A DNA stretch of 64,000 bases from Sediminicola sp047612485 (GCA_047612485.1 JBLGAT010000005.1:1-64000); one strand, 5' to 3'; positions 43,006 to 52,463 are shown, counted from the first letter of the stretch. Made by a program: numbers and translations. The notes: a model not told the origin generated them from the letters alone.

Positions 43006-44700
43006 TCACCAACTTCCGCCGCCGCCGCCGCCAAATCCTCCGCCTGAGGAACCTCCACCGGAAGAACTGCTACTTTGGGGAGAACTCACCATGGTAGACT
43101 GGGTAGCAGCCATCGATTTCGAAAAGGATTTGGAAAAACTGTGCATCGTAAAAGCATTGGAAGAAGTGGATGTATACCAAGATGGAGGAGGGATATTCAA
43201 ATCATCAAATTTTTTAGCCCATTTTTCAAATAATCCAAAGGCTAAGGCATATCCCATAGTACTTTCAAAATAGTTGGGATCATCCTTCAACAACATTTTT
43301 AGTTTGTTCTCCTCCGCCACTTTTATAAATTGACGAAAGCCTTTTAATTCAGACAGAACCAGATTCCCTATATCATTTTTCTTAATCATATAGCCATTTA
43401 GAATAATCAATAGAACACAGGTCAATACTACGGCAACGGCTGCCAAGGGGCCCCATACAAATAAGGCAATTGCGGTAAGGAATATGGCCATTGTTACCAA
43501 ACCAAAGTATAATATGGTCTGTACTTTTTTAGATTCCACTACATAATAGGGCTGTGCCGATTGTTTTAATTGACTTCTGGCACTGCTCATCTTGGTGTAG
43601 AAAGTATCTTTAAGACTACTCACCAGTATTTCTGTGGTATCCATATGTTCCCCACTCCCAAATAAACCAATAAAAATTTCTTTTTCATAGGTGGGCGAAT
43701 TGTCCGGTAGGTGTCCAATTCTAATTAGTTTGGTATCCTTACTTCCAAACCAACCTTTTTTAGGAATTTCCTCCATTTTTAACAGTCCTCTTGCTCCCCA
43801 ATAGGGTATCAAAGAAATAAGATCTGAAGTATCCTCCCTATCATTGATTAGAAAACCAACCATGGCAGGATCCATATCTTTTGGGGGATAATAACTTGTG
43901 GTAGTTACCACCTTGTCGTCCCTTCCAAATTTCTGCCATAATATATAAAAGCTCATAATCAACAGGCCCACAAGGAATAACCATCCATATTGCTCCCAAA
44001 ATGGCCAAAAGGGCTTTTCTTCAGTAATAGAATTGGGTGGCAGGTTGATCATTACTGTCACACTTTGTCCAGGACGAGATATGAAGTTGTCACTACTGGT
44101 TCCAGAGAACCCCTCATTGGTATAGTACACCTTAAAATCCTTACTGATAGTCGTGGTACCTCGATCACCAGAATATACAAAGCAATTTTCTTGACTAATG
44201 GAAATATTTTCCGGCACATGCACCCTGAAGCTTATTTGTTCAAAATCTGCGTTCCAACCATCCGGTTTAATGTTCCAATAAAATCGGATTTGGCTTTCCT
44301 CAAATAAAAAAGCATGGTGTACCCGATATTTTATCTCATAATGTTGCGGGCCCACAAGAGTGATGTCCTTATCCCCTATTTTTATGTCCATATTGTCCTG
44401 AAGCTTTTGAACAAAATCGAAGGGGACATCAAATTTATAATTAGGGACTTTAATATGGCTGATCCTTATTTTTCGCTTTTCTTTCTTGCCTTCGAAATTG
44501 AGTAGGTCATATTGGGTTTGTATTGTTCTATAGATTCCGTGTTTTGGAATATCAAAATTGAGGTCATAATTTTCAATCACATCAAAATAACCATCCTTCT
44601 CGATGGTTATATCCACAGTATAATTGGTGACCGTGAAATCTTGGGCATTGCTGTGGGTAATGACCAGTAAGATCGTAAAAAGAACAAGAAACTTTTTCAT
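43006..44700 (-). CDS. DUF2207 membrane protein
   Basis: The 564-residue precursor has a signal peptide (KFLVLFTILLVITHSNAQ), then the DUF2207 beta domain (VTNYTVDITIEKDGYFDVIE, RTIQTQYDL, IKYRVHHAFLF). Membrane segments are near residue 240 (YGWLFLVGLLIMSFYILW) and about 395-435. The C-terminus is a Ser/Gly-rich tail ending GGGFGGGGGGSW, characteristic of the family. Function unknown; it probably presents the beta domain outside the inner membrane. Its ATG overlaps the stop of lemA by one base (TAATG), so the two are coupled. Confidence 0.9.
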   Translation of the reverse strand: MKKFLVLFTILLVITHSNAQDFTVTNYTVDITIEKDGYFDVIENYDLNFDIPKHGIYRTIQTQYDLLNFEGKKEKRKIRISHIKVPNYKFDVPFDFVQKLQDNMDIKIGDKDITLVGPQHYEIKYRVHHAFLFEESQIRFYWNIKPDGWNADFEQISFRVHVPENISISQENCFVYSGDRGTTTISKDFKVYYTNEGFSGTSSDNFISRPGQSVTVMINLPPNSITEEKPFWPFWEQYGWLFLVGLLIMSFYILWQKFGRDDKVVTTTSYYPPKDMDPAMVGFLINDREDTSDLISLIPYWGARGLLKMEEIPKKGWFGSKDTKLIRIGHLPDNSPTYEKEIFIGLFGSGEHMDTTEILVSSLKDTFYTKMSSARSQLKQSAQPYYVVESKKVQTILYFGLVTMAIFLTAIALFVWGPLAAVAVVLTCVLLIILNGYMIKKNDIGNLVLSELKGFRQFIKVAEENKLKMLLKDDPNYFESTMGYALAFGLFEKWAKKFDDLNIPPPSWYTSTSSNAFTMHSFSKSFSKSMAATQSTMVSSPQSSSSSGGGSSGGGFGGGGGGSW

Positions 44701-45260
44701 TAAGAAAAATCCACTTTTACATTTTCTCTAGTGGCCTCCTCGGTTTCAAAGTAGTCGAAATGCTGGTACTTGGCCATCCCCGCAATCAATACCCCAGGAA
44801 TGCTTTCCCCATATGTATTGTTTTCCCGTACCGATCCGTTGTAATAACGACGGCTTCTTTCGAGGTTTTCTTCAATGAGGTTCAACTTTTCTTGAAGGTC
44901 CAAATAATTGACATTGGCTTTAAGTTCAGGATATGCTTCCCCTAATGCGAAAATGCTACGCAAACTCTGCTGTAATTGGTTTTCAGCTTTTATTTGGGCA
45001 TTGATATCTCCCGAAGGAACGTCCATTGCTGCATTACGGGCGTTGATGACGGCCTCCAATGTGGATTTTTCATGTTTGGCGTATCCTTTTACTGTTTCAA
45101 CAAGATTGGGAATCAGGTCGTAACGCCGCTTCAGTGCCACATCAATATTGCTCCAAGCATCTTGGACCAGATTTCTGTTTTTTGCAAATCTGTTGAAAAT
45201 ACTTATAAATAGGAAGACAAATAAGGCAATGATTCCAAAGAGGACAAGTAAAGTGGACAT
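44700..45260 (-). CDS. lemA: LemA family protein
   Basis: The 186-residue protein has one N-terminal membrane segment (LLVLFGIIALFVFLFISI) and the LemA helices: NLVQDAWSNIDVALKRRYDL, IPNLVETVKGYAKHEKSTLE, NQLQQSLRSIFALGEAYPEL, LNLIEENLERSRRYYNGSV and RENNTYGESIPGVL. Its exact function is unknown; the family usually sits beside DUF2207 or M48 proteins, as here. It is the first gene of the coupled pair. Confidence 0.93.
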   Translation of the reverse strand: MSTLLVLFGIIALFVFLFISIFNRFAKNRNLVQDAWSNIDVALKRRYDLIPNLVETVKGYAKHEKSTLEAVINARNAAMDVPSGDINAQIKAENQLQQSLRSIFALGEAYPELKANVNYLDLQEKLNLIEENLERSRRYYNGSVRENNTYGESIPGVLIAGMAKYQHFDYFETEEATRENVKVDFS

Positions 45261-45428
45261 GGCGTTATATTTTATGGATTACTGCCCCTAATTTACCTAA
45301 ATTATCAACTGGTTTATAAGAAAACATGGATTATGTATTGGCAACCATAAATGCCGTTTGTCTAGTCGTTATTTTTATATATACTGATTGAAAAATTCCA
45401 AAACAAACAGCCGGTGCCAAACCATATA

Positions 45429-45794
45429 TTAGTGTAATAGGGCTACTTTTTGCAATTGTTCCGTTGTACTTGTAATGATTCCTGACCCTTCCGGCTCGTT
45501 GGTAAAGTTTACTACAATGGTGTAGTTAGATTTGGGCATATGAATCCATACTGTCCCCCTAAAACCACGATGCACATAGCCAGAAATGCCCATAACTCCT
45601 TCCTTACTGAGTCCCATTCTATAATCTTCCGATTCTGGCCCATTGGGCAAGGAGCCTGGATTCTCTAACATAGTGGTAAGGGTTTCTGGGTTTTTATAGA
45701 TCTGCCCATTAAAAAGTGCGTCAAAAAAGACAGCCAAGTCCTTAGTGGTGGAAGAAATGCCCCTACCCACAAAAAGATCTATGGTTTTGTAATT
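45429..45794 (-). pseudogene. C-terminal fragment of a serine hydrolase (beta-lactamase-like)
   Basis: From just behind the lpxD stop codon the same frame reads NYKTIDLFVGRGISSTTKDL, AVFFDALFNGQIYKNPETL, then YVHRGFRGTVWIHMPKSNYT. The motif VGRGISSTTKDLAVFFDALF is the usual late part of class C beta-lactamase-like serine hydrolases. The SxxK and YxN catalytic segments are absent because the 5' two thirds of the gene are gone. The frame is joined in phase to the TAG of lpxD, and only a GTG at 45770 could serve as an internal start. Confidence 0.7.
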
Positions 45795-46787
45795 CTAGTT
45801 TTTGGCAAGTTTTCGTAAGGCTACCCATTGTTTTAGCATTTCCCTGGAATCACACGCTGGGTACCCAAGAACGGTCTTACCGGCAGCGACATCACTCATT
45901 ACACCCGAACCGGCACCAACGATGGCTCCGGATTCAATAACAGTATGATCTTTTATGGAGGCACTACCACCAATCATTACACCGTCTCCAAGGGTTACCG
46001 ACCCTGCTAAACCACTGTGGCCCGCCATGATACAAAAACGGCCCATTACAGAATTATGGCCGATCTGAACCAGATTGTCTATTTTACAACCATCACCAAT
46101 AATTGTGGAGCTAAATTTTCCACGGTCCACACAGGAATTGGATCCAATTTCCACAAGGTTGCCAATGACCACATTCCCTATTTGGGGAATTTTCACCAAT
46201 CCCCTACCATCATCACTGGGGCGATAGCCAAAGCCATCTGCTCCTATGCTCACATTGGTATGGAAGATGCATTGGGCACCAATCTCGGTACGTTCCCGTA
46301 TTACGGTTCCCGACCAAATTACTGTCTGAGGGCCTACTGTAGTGTCATCAAATATGCAAACGTTTGGATAGAGGACAACCCCATCTGCCAAAACAACATT
46401 TTTTCCCACATAACTATTGGCACCAATTTTCACACCTTTACCAATCGTGGCCGATTCATGGATTACGGCGGTAGGATGTATTTCGATATCAAATTGTGGA
46501 GGTCCAGGATCAAATTCTTCCAATAATTTGGCCATGGCCAAATCGGCATTTTTAACTTTGATAAAGGCCCGGCCTTCACCTGGTTCTATGCGGATATTTT
46601 GATTTACAATAGCAGCACTGGCTTTAGAGGAATCCCATAAACGCTCGTATTTGATGCTACCAATAAAGGTCATTTGATGGGGTTTGGCATTTTTTAATTG
46701 TTCCAATCCATCTATCTTTTGGGTGGTATCACCTACCAATTCTCCATTTAAAATGGTATTGATTTCTTTAACGGAATATGATTTCAT
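45795..46787 (-). CDS. lpxD: UDP-3-O-acylglucosamine N-acyltransferase (LpxD-like)
   Basis: The 330-residue protein has the N-terminal uridine-binding domain (KSYSVKEINTILNGELVG, GEGRAFIKVKNADLAMAKLL) and a left-handed beta helix of hexapeptide repeats (IHPTAVIHESATIGKGVKIG onward). The catalytic His lies in NLVQIGHNSVMGRF, after GFGYRPSDDGRGLVKIPQIG. It adds the N-linked 3-hydroxyacyl chain in lipid A synthesis from acyl-ACP. Flavobacteria commonly have a second lpxD in the lpxC-fabZ cluster; this is a stand-alone copy. Directly behind its stop is a serine-hydrolase fragment. Confidence 0.92.
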   Translation of the reverse strand: MKSYSVKEINTILNGELVGDTTQKIDGLEQLKNAKPHQMTFIGSIKYERLWDSSKASAAIVNQNIRIEPGEGRAFIKVKNADLAMAKLLEEFDPGPPQFDIEIHPTAVIHESATIGKGVKIGANSYVGKNVVLADGVVLYPNVCIFDDTTVGPQTVIWSGTVIRERTEIGAQCIFHTNVSIGADGFGYRPSDDGRGLVKIPQIGNVVIGNLVEIGSNSCVDRGKFSSTIIGDGCKIDNLVQIGHNSVMGRFCIMAGHSGLAGSVTLGDGVMIGGSASIKDHTVIESGAIVGAGSGVMSDVAAGKTVLGYPACDSREMLKQWVALRKLAKN

Positions 46788-46942
46788 TAGAGTAGATTAA
46801 GTGTTTTTAGGTGAAAGGCCTAAATATAGCCTTATTTTTAAATTCCTAACCAAGGTTGCCACATTTTTGATTGGTTACGGTTTTTCAATTCCTAATTATT
46901 TAGCCGATCAAACTATACAATTGGTAAAATTGAATGATGGAC

Positions 46943-47797
46943 TTATTGTGTAAAAGTTTCGGCCAATAGGGACTTTAGTTCCGCCCATGATTTATCATCC
47001 GCCTCCTTTTGGTAGGCCAAGGGTAGATTGAACTTAATTCCAAGGGAATCCGCTTCCTTACTGGTAAAGGCATGCTTTGCATCAGGATAGGCGATATATT
47101 TATAGTCGGCATTAATGCTATCCATGGCTGCCTTATATGCCGCCACCGATTCTGGTGAAACAAAGGGATCTGCAGCTCCATTGCATACCAAGACCCTTGC
47201 CTTTAATTTTTCATTGGGCATTACGGGAAGTTGTACACCACTGTGGAAAGCCGCTACGGCATCGAGATCTTCCCCTAAATCTGCCATTGTCAACACCACA
47301 CTGCCACCGAAACAATATCCAATAGCCGCAATTTCGTCTGCATTTACATGTGGATCGGCCTTTAAAACGGTCATTGCAGCATCAAACCGGGCTTTGGCAA
47401 CATCTATATTTTGCATGACCATGCCTGAGAATTTCCCTGCATCCTCAGGGTGCTGTGCCTGTTTTCCATCTCCGTACATATCTATGGCGAGCGCTACATA
47501 ACCTAGTTCTGCGAGCATATCAGCACGTTCACGGGTATACTCATTGTGCCCCCACCATTCATGGACCACAATCACTCCAGGTCTTTTACCCTTTTTGTTT
47601 TCATCATAGGCCAAGTAGCCCTTCATTTGGGTATCATTTGCAGCATAACTAACCTCATTGCCAACCACATTGGCTTGCAATGTTTTCTCCATTGCCTCCA
47701 TGTCCTCTGAAGCACTTTTTTTAGGTTCTGATTTACAGCTTATCAGGGTGATCGTGCACCCGATGAGCAAAATGATTCTTTTTAAATTCTTAAACAT
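46943..47797 (-). CDS. Dienelactone hydrolase-family lipoprotein
   Basis: The 284-residue precursor has a lipoprotein signal (IILLIGCTITLISCKSEPKK). The alpha/beta hydrolase shows RPGVIVVHEWWGHNEYTRER, YVALAIDMYGDGKQAQHPED, the Cys nucleophile in EIAAIGYCFGGSVVL, Asp in CNGAADPFVSPES and His in YPDAKHAFTSKEA, the family's Cys-Asp-His triad. It should hydrolyse lactones or esters in the periplasm; the substrate is unknown. No neighbour in the same operon is obvious. Confidence 0.92.
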   Translation of the reverse strand: MFKNLKRIILLIGCTITLISCKSEPKKSASEDMEAMEKTLQANVVGNEVSYAANDTQMKGYLAYDENKKGKRPGVIVVHEWWGHNEYTRERADMLAELGYVALAIDMYGDGKQAQHPEDAGKFSGMVMQNIDVAKARFDAAMTVLKADPHVNADEIAAIGYCFGGSVVLTMADLGEDLDAVAAFHSGVQLPVMPNEKLKARVLVCNGAADPFVSPESVAAYKAAMDSINADYKYIAYPDAKHAFTSKEADSLGIKFNLPLAYQKEADDKSWAELKSLLAETFTQ

Positions 47798-47911
47798 AAC
47801 TTTAAAATTATAAGGTTACCCATTTAAAAAAGTATAAACGGACATTAAGTTACGATTTTATAGGGATTTAATATACTTGCTCGCTCCAAACTTTAGATTA
47901 GACATCATAAG

Positions 47912-49222
47912 TTATAGAAGCGATACCCTTACCTTCTTTTTCTTTAGCCTTGTGTTATTCAATTTTTTAATTAAATCTTCGGCAAGGGTAACGGGAACGG
48001 CCACAAACGTGCAGTCATTCTTTAGTTCTATGATTCCCAATTGATCCTTGTTGATATTCCCTTGTTTGAAAAATAATCCGGCAATATCCCCTTTAGAGAT
48101 TTTATCCTTTCTTCCACCAGATATAAACAGTGTTTGCCAGTACTGGGCTTTTTTAGGGGCCTTTTTGGAGATATCTACCACTGGGGCATTGGTGATAAAT
48201 TCTGGTAAATTTTCATCGGCCCATTTGATTACATAGGCGGTTCCTTTAGAATTTACCCTAGCAGTTCTTCCATTTCTATGGATGAATTCTTCATTCTTAT
48301 ATGGGAATTCGTAATGGACAATAAACTTCATTTCAGGTATATCGATACCTCTCGCGGCAAGATCTGTTGCCACGATCACTTGATTGGTGCCATTTCTGAA
48401 TTTGATCAAGGACCGCTCCCTGTCCTTTTGCTCCATATCTCCATGGAAACAGCCATGGCTAATATTATTGCGTTCCAAGAATGCGCTCAACTTCTCCACG
48501 CTCTCCCTGAGGTTACAAAAAATGATCCCTGGCTGGGTCCCGATATGGTTCAGAAGGTCCAAAAGTGTCTTTTGTTTGTTTTGTGAGGTTGAAACTACAG
48601 TTTTGATGGCCAGTTTTGAATTCTCTTCTTTTAAATAGTCGAGAATGATAGGCTTGTCCAACCTTACAAAAGTAGGTACTTTGACTACATGTGTGGCAGA
48701 GGTAAGGATTCGTCTATTGATACTGGGCAACACCCCTATGATATATTTCATCTCTTCCTCGAAACCGACCTGCAGGGATTTATCAAATTCATCCAGGACA
48801 AGGGTTTTGATATATTTGGTGGAGAAGCGCTCGTTATCAAAATGATCGGCAATCCTGCCAGGGGTTCCAATGAGAATAGCTGGGGTGTGTTTTAGTTCCA
48901 ATTTGTCTTTGGCCATGGCCCTTCCTCCATAAACGGCATTGACCTTATATCCCGATCCCATTTCACGGATCACCTGTTCTATCTGAATCGCCAATTCGCG
49001 CGAAGGGACCAAAATCAAGGCTTGAATTTCTTTTGTCTCAGGATCTAATTGATCTATCAAAGGCAACAAAAAGGCCAAGGTCTTTCCGGTTCCAGTGGGC
49101 GAAAGAATAATGGTATTGGTATTGGTTTCGATGATGGAGAGTGCCTCTTCTTGCATTGGGTTTAACTGGTGGATATTCAGTTTTTCCAATATATCTTGTC
49201 GCTCTTTTATAATATTTGCCAT
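47912..49222 (-). CDS. DEAD-box RNA helicase with DEFD motif
   Basis: The 436-residue helicase has the Q motif (NIHQLNPMQEEALSIIE), Walker A SPTGTGKTLAF, LVPSRELAIQI, TPGRI, SATHV and helicase-C motifs VIVATDLAARGIDIPEM and HRNGRTARVNSKG. Motif II reads VLDEFDKS, so the second Asp-box Ala is Phe (DEFD instead of DEAD), and a basic tail (LKKKKVRVSLL) follows. Likely an RNA chaperone or ribosome assembly helicase. A paralogue lies just upstream on the same strand. Confidence 0.92.
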   Translation of the reverse strand: MANIIKERQDILEKLNIHQLNPMQEEALSIIETNTNTIILSPTGTGKTLAFLLPLIDQLDPETKEIQALILVPSRELAIQIEQVIREMGSGYKVNAVYGGRAMAKDKLELKHTPAILIGTPGRIADHFDNERFSTKYIKTLVLDEFDKSLQVGFEEEMKYIIGVLPSINRRILTSATHVVKVPTFVRLDKPIILDYLKEENSKLAIKTVVSTSQNKQKTLLDLLNHIGTQPGIIFCNLRESVEKLSAFLERNNISHGCFHGDMEQKDRERSLIKFRNGTNQVIVATDLAARGIDIPEMKFIVHYEFPYKNEEFIHRNGRTARVNSKGTAYVIKWADENLPEFITNAPVVDISKKAPKKAQYWQTLFISGGRKDKISKGDIAGLFFKQGNINKDQLGIIELKNDCTFVAVPVTLAEDLIKKLNNTRLKKKKVRVSLL

Positions 49223-49280
49223 GATGTGTTTTTAGTAATGAGTGCTAACCAATCCCAAAAGAATTGGTTGGTGCAGCCTT

Positions 49281-50621
49281 CTATCTCTTTTTTCTTTTCG
49301 GTTTTTCTGTTTCGGTGGGCATAGGGCCTGTGTGCTGTCCCAAGTGATGCGCCAAAAGCTTATCAATAAGTTCCTCCTTTGTCAAATGATGGAAAACCGT
49401 ATGTATTTTATTTTTAAAGTCCGGGGGAACCGTATGATTGGGTTTGGTCTTGAATATTTTTTTGGCCCATAATAGCGCATTGTTCTCTTCAATACTTTGG
49501 GCATCTGCTTTTTTATAGGCCTTAAAAGAGATTCCCAAGACTTCTTCGAATTCCTTTAAATCCTCTTCTTCCTCTTTTTGAAGGATGGTCAGGGAAAGTC
49601 CTTCTGCCCCTGCCCTAGCGGTACGACCACTTCTATGGACATAGGTTTCAAAAACGTCCGGAAGATGGTAATTGACCACAAAGGAGATTTCTTTTACATC
49701 TATACCTCTTGCGGCCAAATCTGTGGCTACCAAAATACGGATGTGACCTTCTCTAAACTGACCCATTATGCGGTCCCGGATAGGCTGTGATAAGCTTCCA
49801 TGCAGTGCGCCAGAGGAGAACTTATTGATGGCCAGGTTTTTTGCAAGCTTGTTTACTGCGGCCTTGGTCTTACAAAATATGATACCCCTTTCCGCTTCTT
49901 TAGTGTTTAGAAAGTGCATGAGCACATCTAATTTTTCAATGGGTTCCACAATCATGAACCTATGGTCTATTCCTTGATGTCCCACTGTTTCCATATCGGA
50001 ACTTACCTGCACCACATGTTTGGACATATAGTTCTGAATGAGTTGTTTTATGGTCCCGGGCATAGTAGCGGTAAACAAAAATGTCCTTCTTTTTTTAGGT
50101 AGTTCCGCAACTATTTCGTCCAAGCCTTCTTTTAGGGATGTGACCATTTCATCAGCCTCATCAAGGACCAAATAGTTTGCCTTGGAAATGTCGATTGCCT
50201 TGCGTTTGATAAGATCAATCAATCTTCCAGGGGTGGCCACCACAATATGGGTGTCCTTGGTCAATCGTTCTATTTGTGGTTTTATGGGGATACCCCCGCA
50301 TACGGACGCCATGGAAACCGCGGGTAGATGGGTGGCAAATGAAACCAAGTTGTTGTATATCTGCTGGCCCAATTCCCTCGTTGGCGCAATAATCACAGCT
50401 TGTATACTGGAATTTTCCACATCGATCAATTGTATTAACGGTACCCCAAAAGCAGCTGTTTTACCTGTTCCTGTTTTTGCCAAACCAACAAAATCGTCTT
50501 TTTGTTGTAACAAAACAGGGATAGTTTTTTGTTGGATATCTGTGGGGGAGGTTATTTGAAGTTCGGCCAGACTTTTTTGAAGTTGGCTATTGATTCCTAA
50601 ATCGGTAAACTGTTTTGACAT
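49281..50621 (-). CDS. DEAD-box RNA helicase
   Basis: From the ATG at 50621 (the frame is open to 50669, but MSKQFTDLGINSQLQKSL is the usual start) the protein has all motifs: Q motif (ITSPTDIQQKTIPVL), AKTGTGKTAAFGV, APTRELGQQIY, GGIPIKPQIERL, TPGRLIDLI, VLDEADEMV, FLFTATMP, RGIIFCKTKAAV, VATDLAARGIDVKEI and HRSGRTARAG. The tail is Lys/Arg-rich (ETEKPKRKKR). It should unwind or remodel RNA, probably in ribosome assembly or cold growth. It precedes the DEFD helicase gene by 58 bp on the same strand. Confidence 0.92.
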   Translation of the reverse strand: MSKQFTDLGINSQLQKSLAELQITSPTDIQQKTIPVLLQQKDDFVGLAKTGTGKTAAFGVPLIQLIDVENSSIQAVIIAPTRELGQQIYNNLVSFATHLPAVSMASVCGGIPIKPQIERLTKDTHIVVATPGRLIDLIKRKAIDISKANYLVLDEADEMVTSLKEGLDEIVAELPKKRRTFLFTATMPGTIKQLIQNYMSKHVVQVSSDMETVGHQGIDHRFMIVEPIEKLDVLMHFLNTKEAERGIIFCKTKAAVNKLAKNLAINKFSSGALHGSLSQPIRDRIMGQFREGHIRILVATDLAARGIDVKEISFVVNYHLPDVFETYVHRSGRTARAGAEGLSLTILQKEEEEDLKEFEEVLGISFKAYKKADAQSIEENNALLWAKKIFKTKPNHTVPPDFKNKIHTVFHHLTKEELIDKLLAHHLGQHTGPMPTETEKPKRKKR

Positions 50622-50742
50622 CAATTTTAATTTTTGCAAAGATAGGCACTCTAAGGTTGTAGAAGTCATAGAATCTATAATAGAATCAAATGGAGCTCTT
50701 TAAGTCATTCCAATTATGGGGAAGAATCGTTTGCTTGCAAAA

Positions 50743-50773
50743 AACCTCGATTACCAATTGGATAACCGAGGTT
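50743..50773 (-). terminator. Terminator after the CHRD lipoprotein gene
   Basis: AACCTCG and CGAGGTT flank an imperfectly paired inner part (ATTACCAATTGGATAAC). It lies 24 bp past the stop of the minus-strand CHRD gene. Confidence 0.6.
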
Positions 50774-50797
50774 AAAATATGAAATTTAATTTAAAAC

Positions 50798-51616
50798 CTA
50801 ATCGGTGATTGTGATGACCCCTGTCATTAGGGAATGGAATTCACAGTTGTAATATAGTCTATTTGGAGCGTCAGTAGGGACGGTAAAAGTAACCGTCCCG
50901 TTTATAGCCCCATTATTTGTAACCCCCAAGCTGTAGGCGTTGGCCGTTCCAGTTCCTTTCACGTCTTTTATATAAAATGGATGTCCCGGGGTATTGATAG
51001 TAAAAGTGTATGTTTCTCCTCTTTTTAAGGTAAGCGCCGGATTATTTACATCTGAAAGCCCTTGTCCATTAAAGACATAAGCCGTGGCTCCTTGGTTGGT
51101 GATCTTATAATTTTTAGCAGAGGTTTCAATATTTCCATTGGCTCCAATATTGCCTTGTGCTACAAGTGTTCCTAGTTCATCTGCACTTAAGTGAACATTA
51201 ATATAACCATCGAAATTTAATAATTGATCGTAGGTAATTGTTGAATTATCATCTAGTGTTGTAACCGTTATACTGCTTTTTCCTGTACTCCCATCTACCG
51301 TGCCTATGGTTAAGGCAATATCTCCACCTTCTGCTGCGGTATTAAAATGGATATGCGCCGGGTGCATTCCCCCAGCTGGGGTATTTTGTAATTCCAATTC
51401 AATGGTTATGGAATTGTCCGTGTTTTCAATAAACTTTGCAGTTCCGGATATGTCAGGGTTGGCGACAGAGCCTAATGCATACGTTTTTGATACTCCAGTA
51501 GACATTGGTCCGTCTGGTTCTGGATTAACCATGGAATTGTCATCATTGCTGCATCCTACAGTCATCAAAAGAATGGCAGCAAGCACTACTTTTGTAAATG
51601 TTTTAAATATTTTCAT
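50798..51616 (-). CDS. CHRD-domain lipoprotein fused to a cupredoxin-like domain
   Basis: The 272-residue precursor has a lipoprotein signal (TKVVLAAILLMTVGCSND). The first half is CHRD-like: NTPAGGMHPAHIHFNTAAEG, LNFDGYINVHLSADELGTLV, with His and Asp positions that bind metals in CHRD proteins. The C-terminal about 90 residues form a cupredoxin fold: TLKRGETYTFTINTPGHPFY with copper His, then NRLYYNCEFHSLMTGVITIT with Cys, His and Met, a type 1 copper-ligand set. The two domains in one lipoprotein suggest a copper-binding electron carrier or copper handling at the outer membrane. It is monocistronic. Confidence 0.82.
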   Translation of the reverse strand: MKIFKTFTKVVLAAILLMTVGCSNDDNSMVNPEPDGPMSTGVSKTYALGSVANPDISGTAKFIENTDNSITIELELQNTPAGGMHPAHIHFNTAAEGGDIALTIGTVDGSTGKSSITVTTLDDNSTITYDQLLNFDGYINVHLSADELGTLVAQGNIGANGNIETSAKNYKITNQGATAYVFNGQGLSDVNNPALTLKRGETYTFTINTPGHPFYIKDVKGTGTANAYSLGVTNNGAINGTVTFTVPTDAPNRLYYNCEFHSLMTGVITITD

Positions 51617-51796
51617 AACATTTTTTGTTTAACAAATATTAGTAAAGTTTCAACAAAACTAAATTAGATATTTTTCTCTCAAACGTTTGAGATTCTTTCT
51701 TAAAAGTTTGTTAATCTGTTGAAAAGTTGTTGATTGGATGTCAGAATTTATCCACTACATAACTATAAACTCTTATTAAACCAAATAATAGGAATA

Positions 51797-51826
51797 AAAA
51801 AACCACCTAAATTTAGGTGGTTTTTT
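51797..51826. terminator. Bidirectional terminator palindrome
   Basis: AAAAAACCACCTAAA followed by TTTAGGTGGTTTTTT is a perfect palindrome, A-rich on one side and T-rich on the other. It lies between the SlyD-like gene's 3' end and the CHRD gene's 5' region, and can stop the isomerase transcript. Confidence 0.8.
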
Positions 51827-51869
51827 CTATGTTATGCCCAACTCTTAATTGGGAGTATTGTATCCTTTT

Positions 51870-52301
51870 TTAAGATGCGATTCCTACAAGAACCAAATCA
51901 AAAGTAAGGTCTTGTCCAGCCAATGGATGATTGGCATCTATGATGATATGGTCATCTTCAACCTCTGCAACTCGCAATTGATTTTCTGATCCATCAGGAT
52001 TTTTCGCCATCAAGCCCATTCCTACTTCAGGTTTAATATCTTCAGGTAAATCTGCTTTACTTACTTTATGGAACATTTCTTTATTGATCTCCCCATAAGC
52101 CTCTTCCATAGGGATGGTAACAGTTTTCTTTTCATTTGGCTCCATATCGATCAATCCTTTTTCAAAACCAGGAATAAGGCTCCCTTTTCCTAAGGTAACC
52201 TTAATAGGCTCTTTTTCCAAAGAACTATCAAATATTTCACCGTTGCTTAATTTTCCAGTGTAATGTACTTCTACTGTGTCATTCTCTTTTACTCTACTCA
52301 T
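51870..52301 (-). CDS. FKBP/SlyD-like peptidyl-prolyl isomerase
   Basis: From the ATG at 52301 (MSRVKENDTVEVHYTGKLSN) the 143-residue protein has an FKBP domain split by an insert-in-flap domain, as in SlyD: GEIFDSSLEKEPIKVTLGKG, LIPGFEKGLIDMEPNEKKTV, IPMEEAYGEINKEMFHKVSK and IDANHPLAGQDLTFDLVLVG. SlyD-type enzymes are cis-trans prolyl isomerases and chaperones; the metal-binding tail of E. coli SlyD is absent. A strong terminator follows. Confidence 0.92.
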   Translation of the reverse strand: MSRVKENDTVEVHYTGKLSNGEIFDSSLEKEPIKVTLGKGSLIPGFEKGLIDMEPNEKKTVTIPMEEAYGEINKEMFHKVSKADLPEDIKPEVGMGLMAKNPDGSENQLRVAEVEDDHIIIDANHPLAGQDLTFDLVLVGIAS

Positions 52302-52430
52302 AAATCTATTGTCTCTAGTTTTCAATCATTTAGAACAGTGCAAACTTATAGGTTCTTTATTGCCTAGACGAATTATAGCTTGTAAATCCCCAGTATTTTA
52401 GAAAACCTTAACAATAATGTGCCAATCCTA

Positions 52431-52463
52431 TACAAAAGGGGAGCACAATGCTCCCCTTTTGTA
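52431..52463. terminator. Hairpin with 14-bp stem
   Basis: TACAAAAGGGGAGC pairs with GCTCCCCTTTTGTA around ACAAT. It lies about 180 bp downstream of the BLUF gene's stop and about 130 bp upstream of the isomerase gene, and could end the BLUF transcript. The rest of 52326-52641 shows no gene. Confidence 0.65.

Noticed and set aside
43006..43080. Gly/Ser-rich repeat of short codons as a tandem repeat element
   Set aside because: It is the natural glycine-rich tail of the DUF2207 protein.
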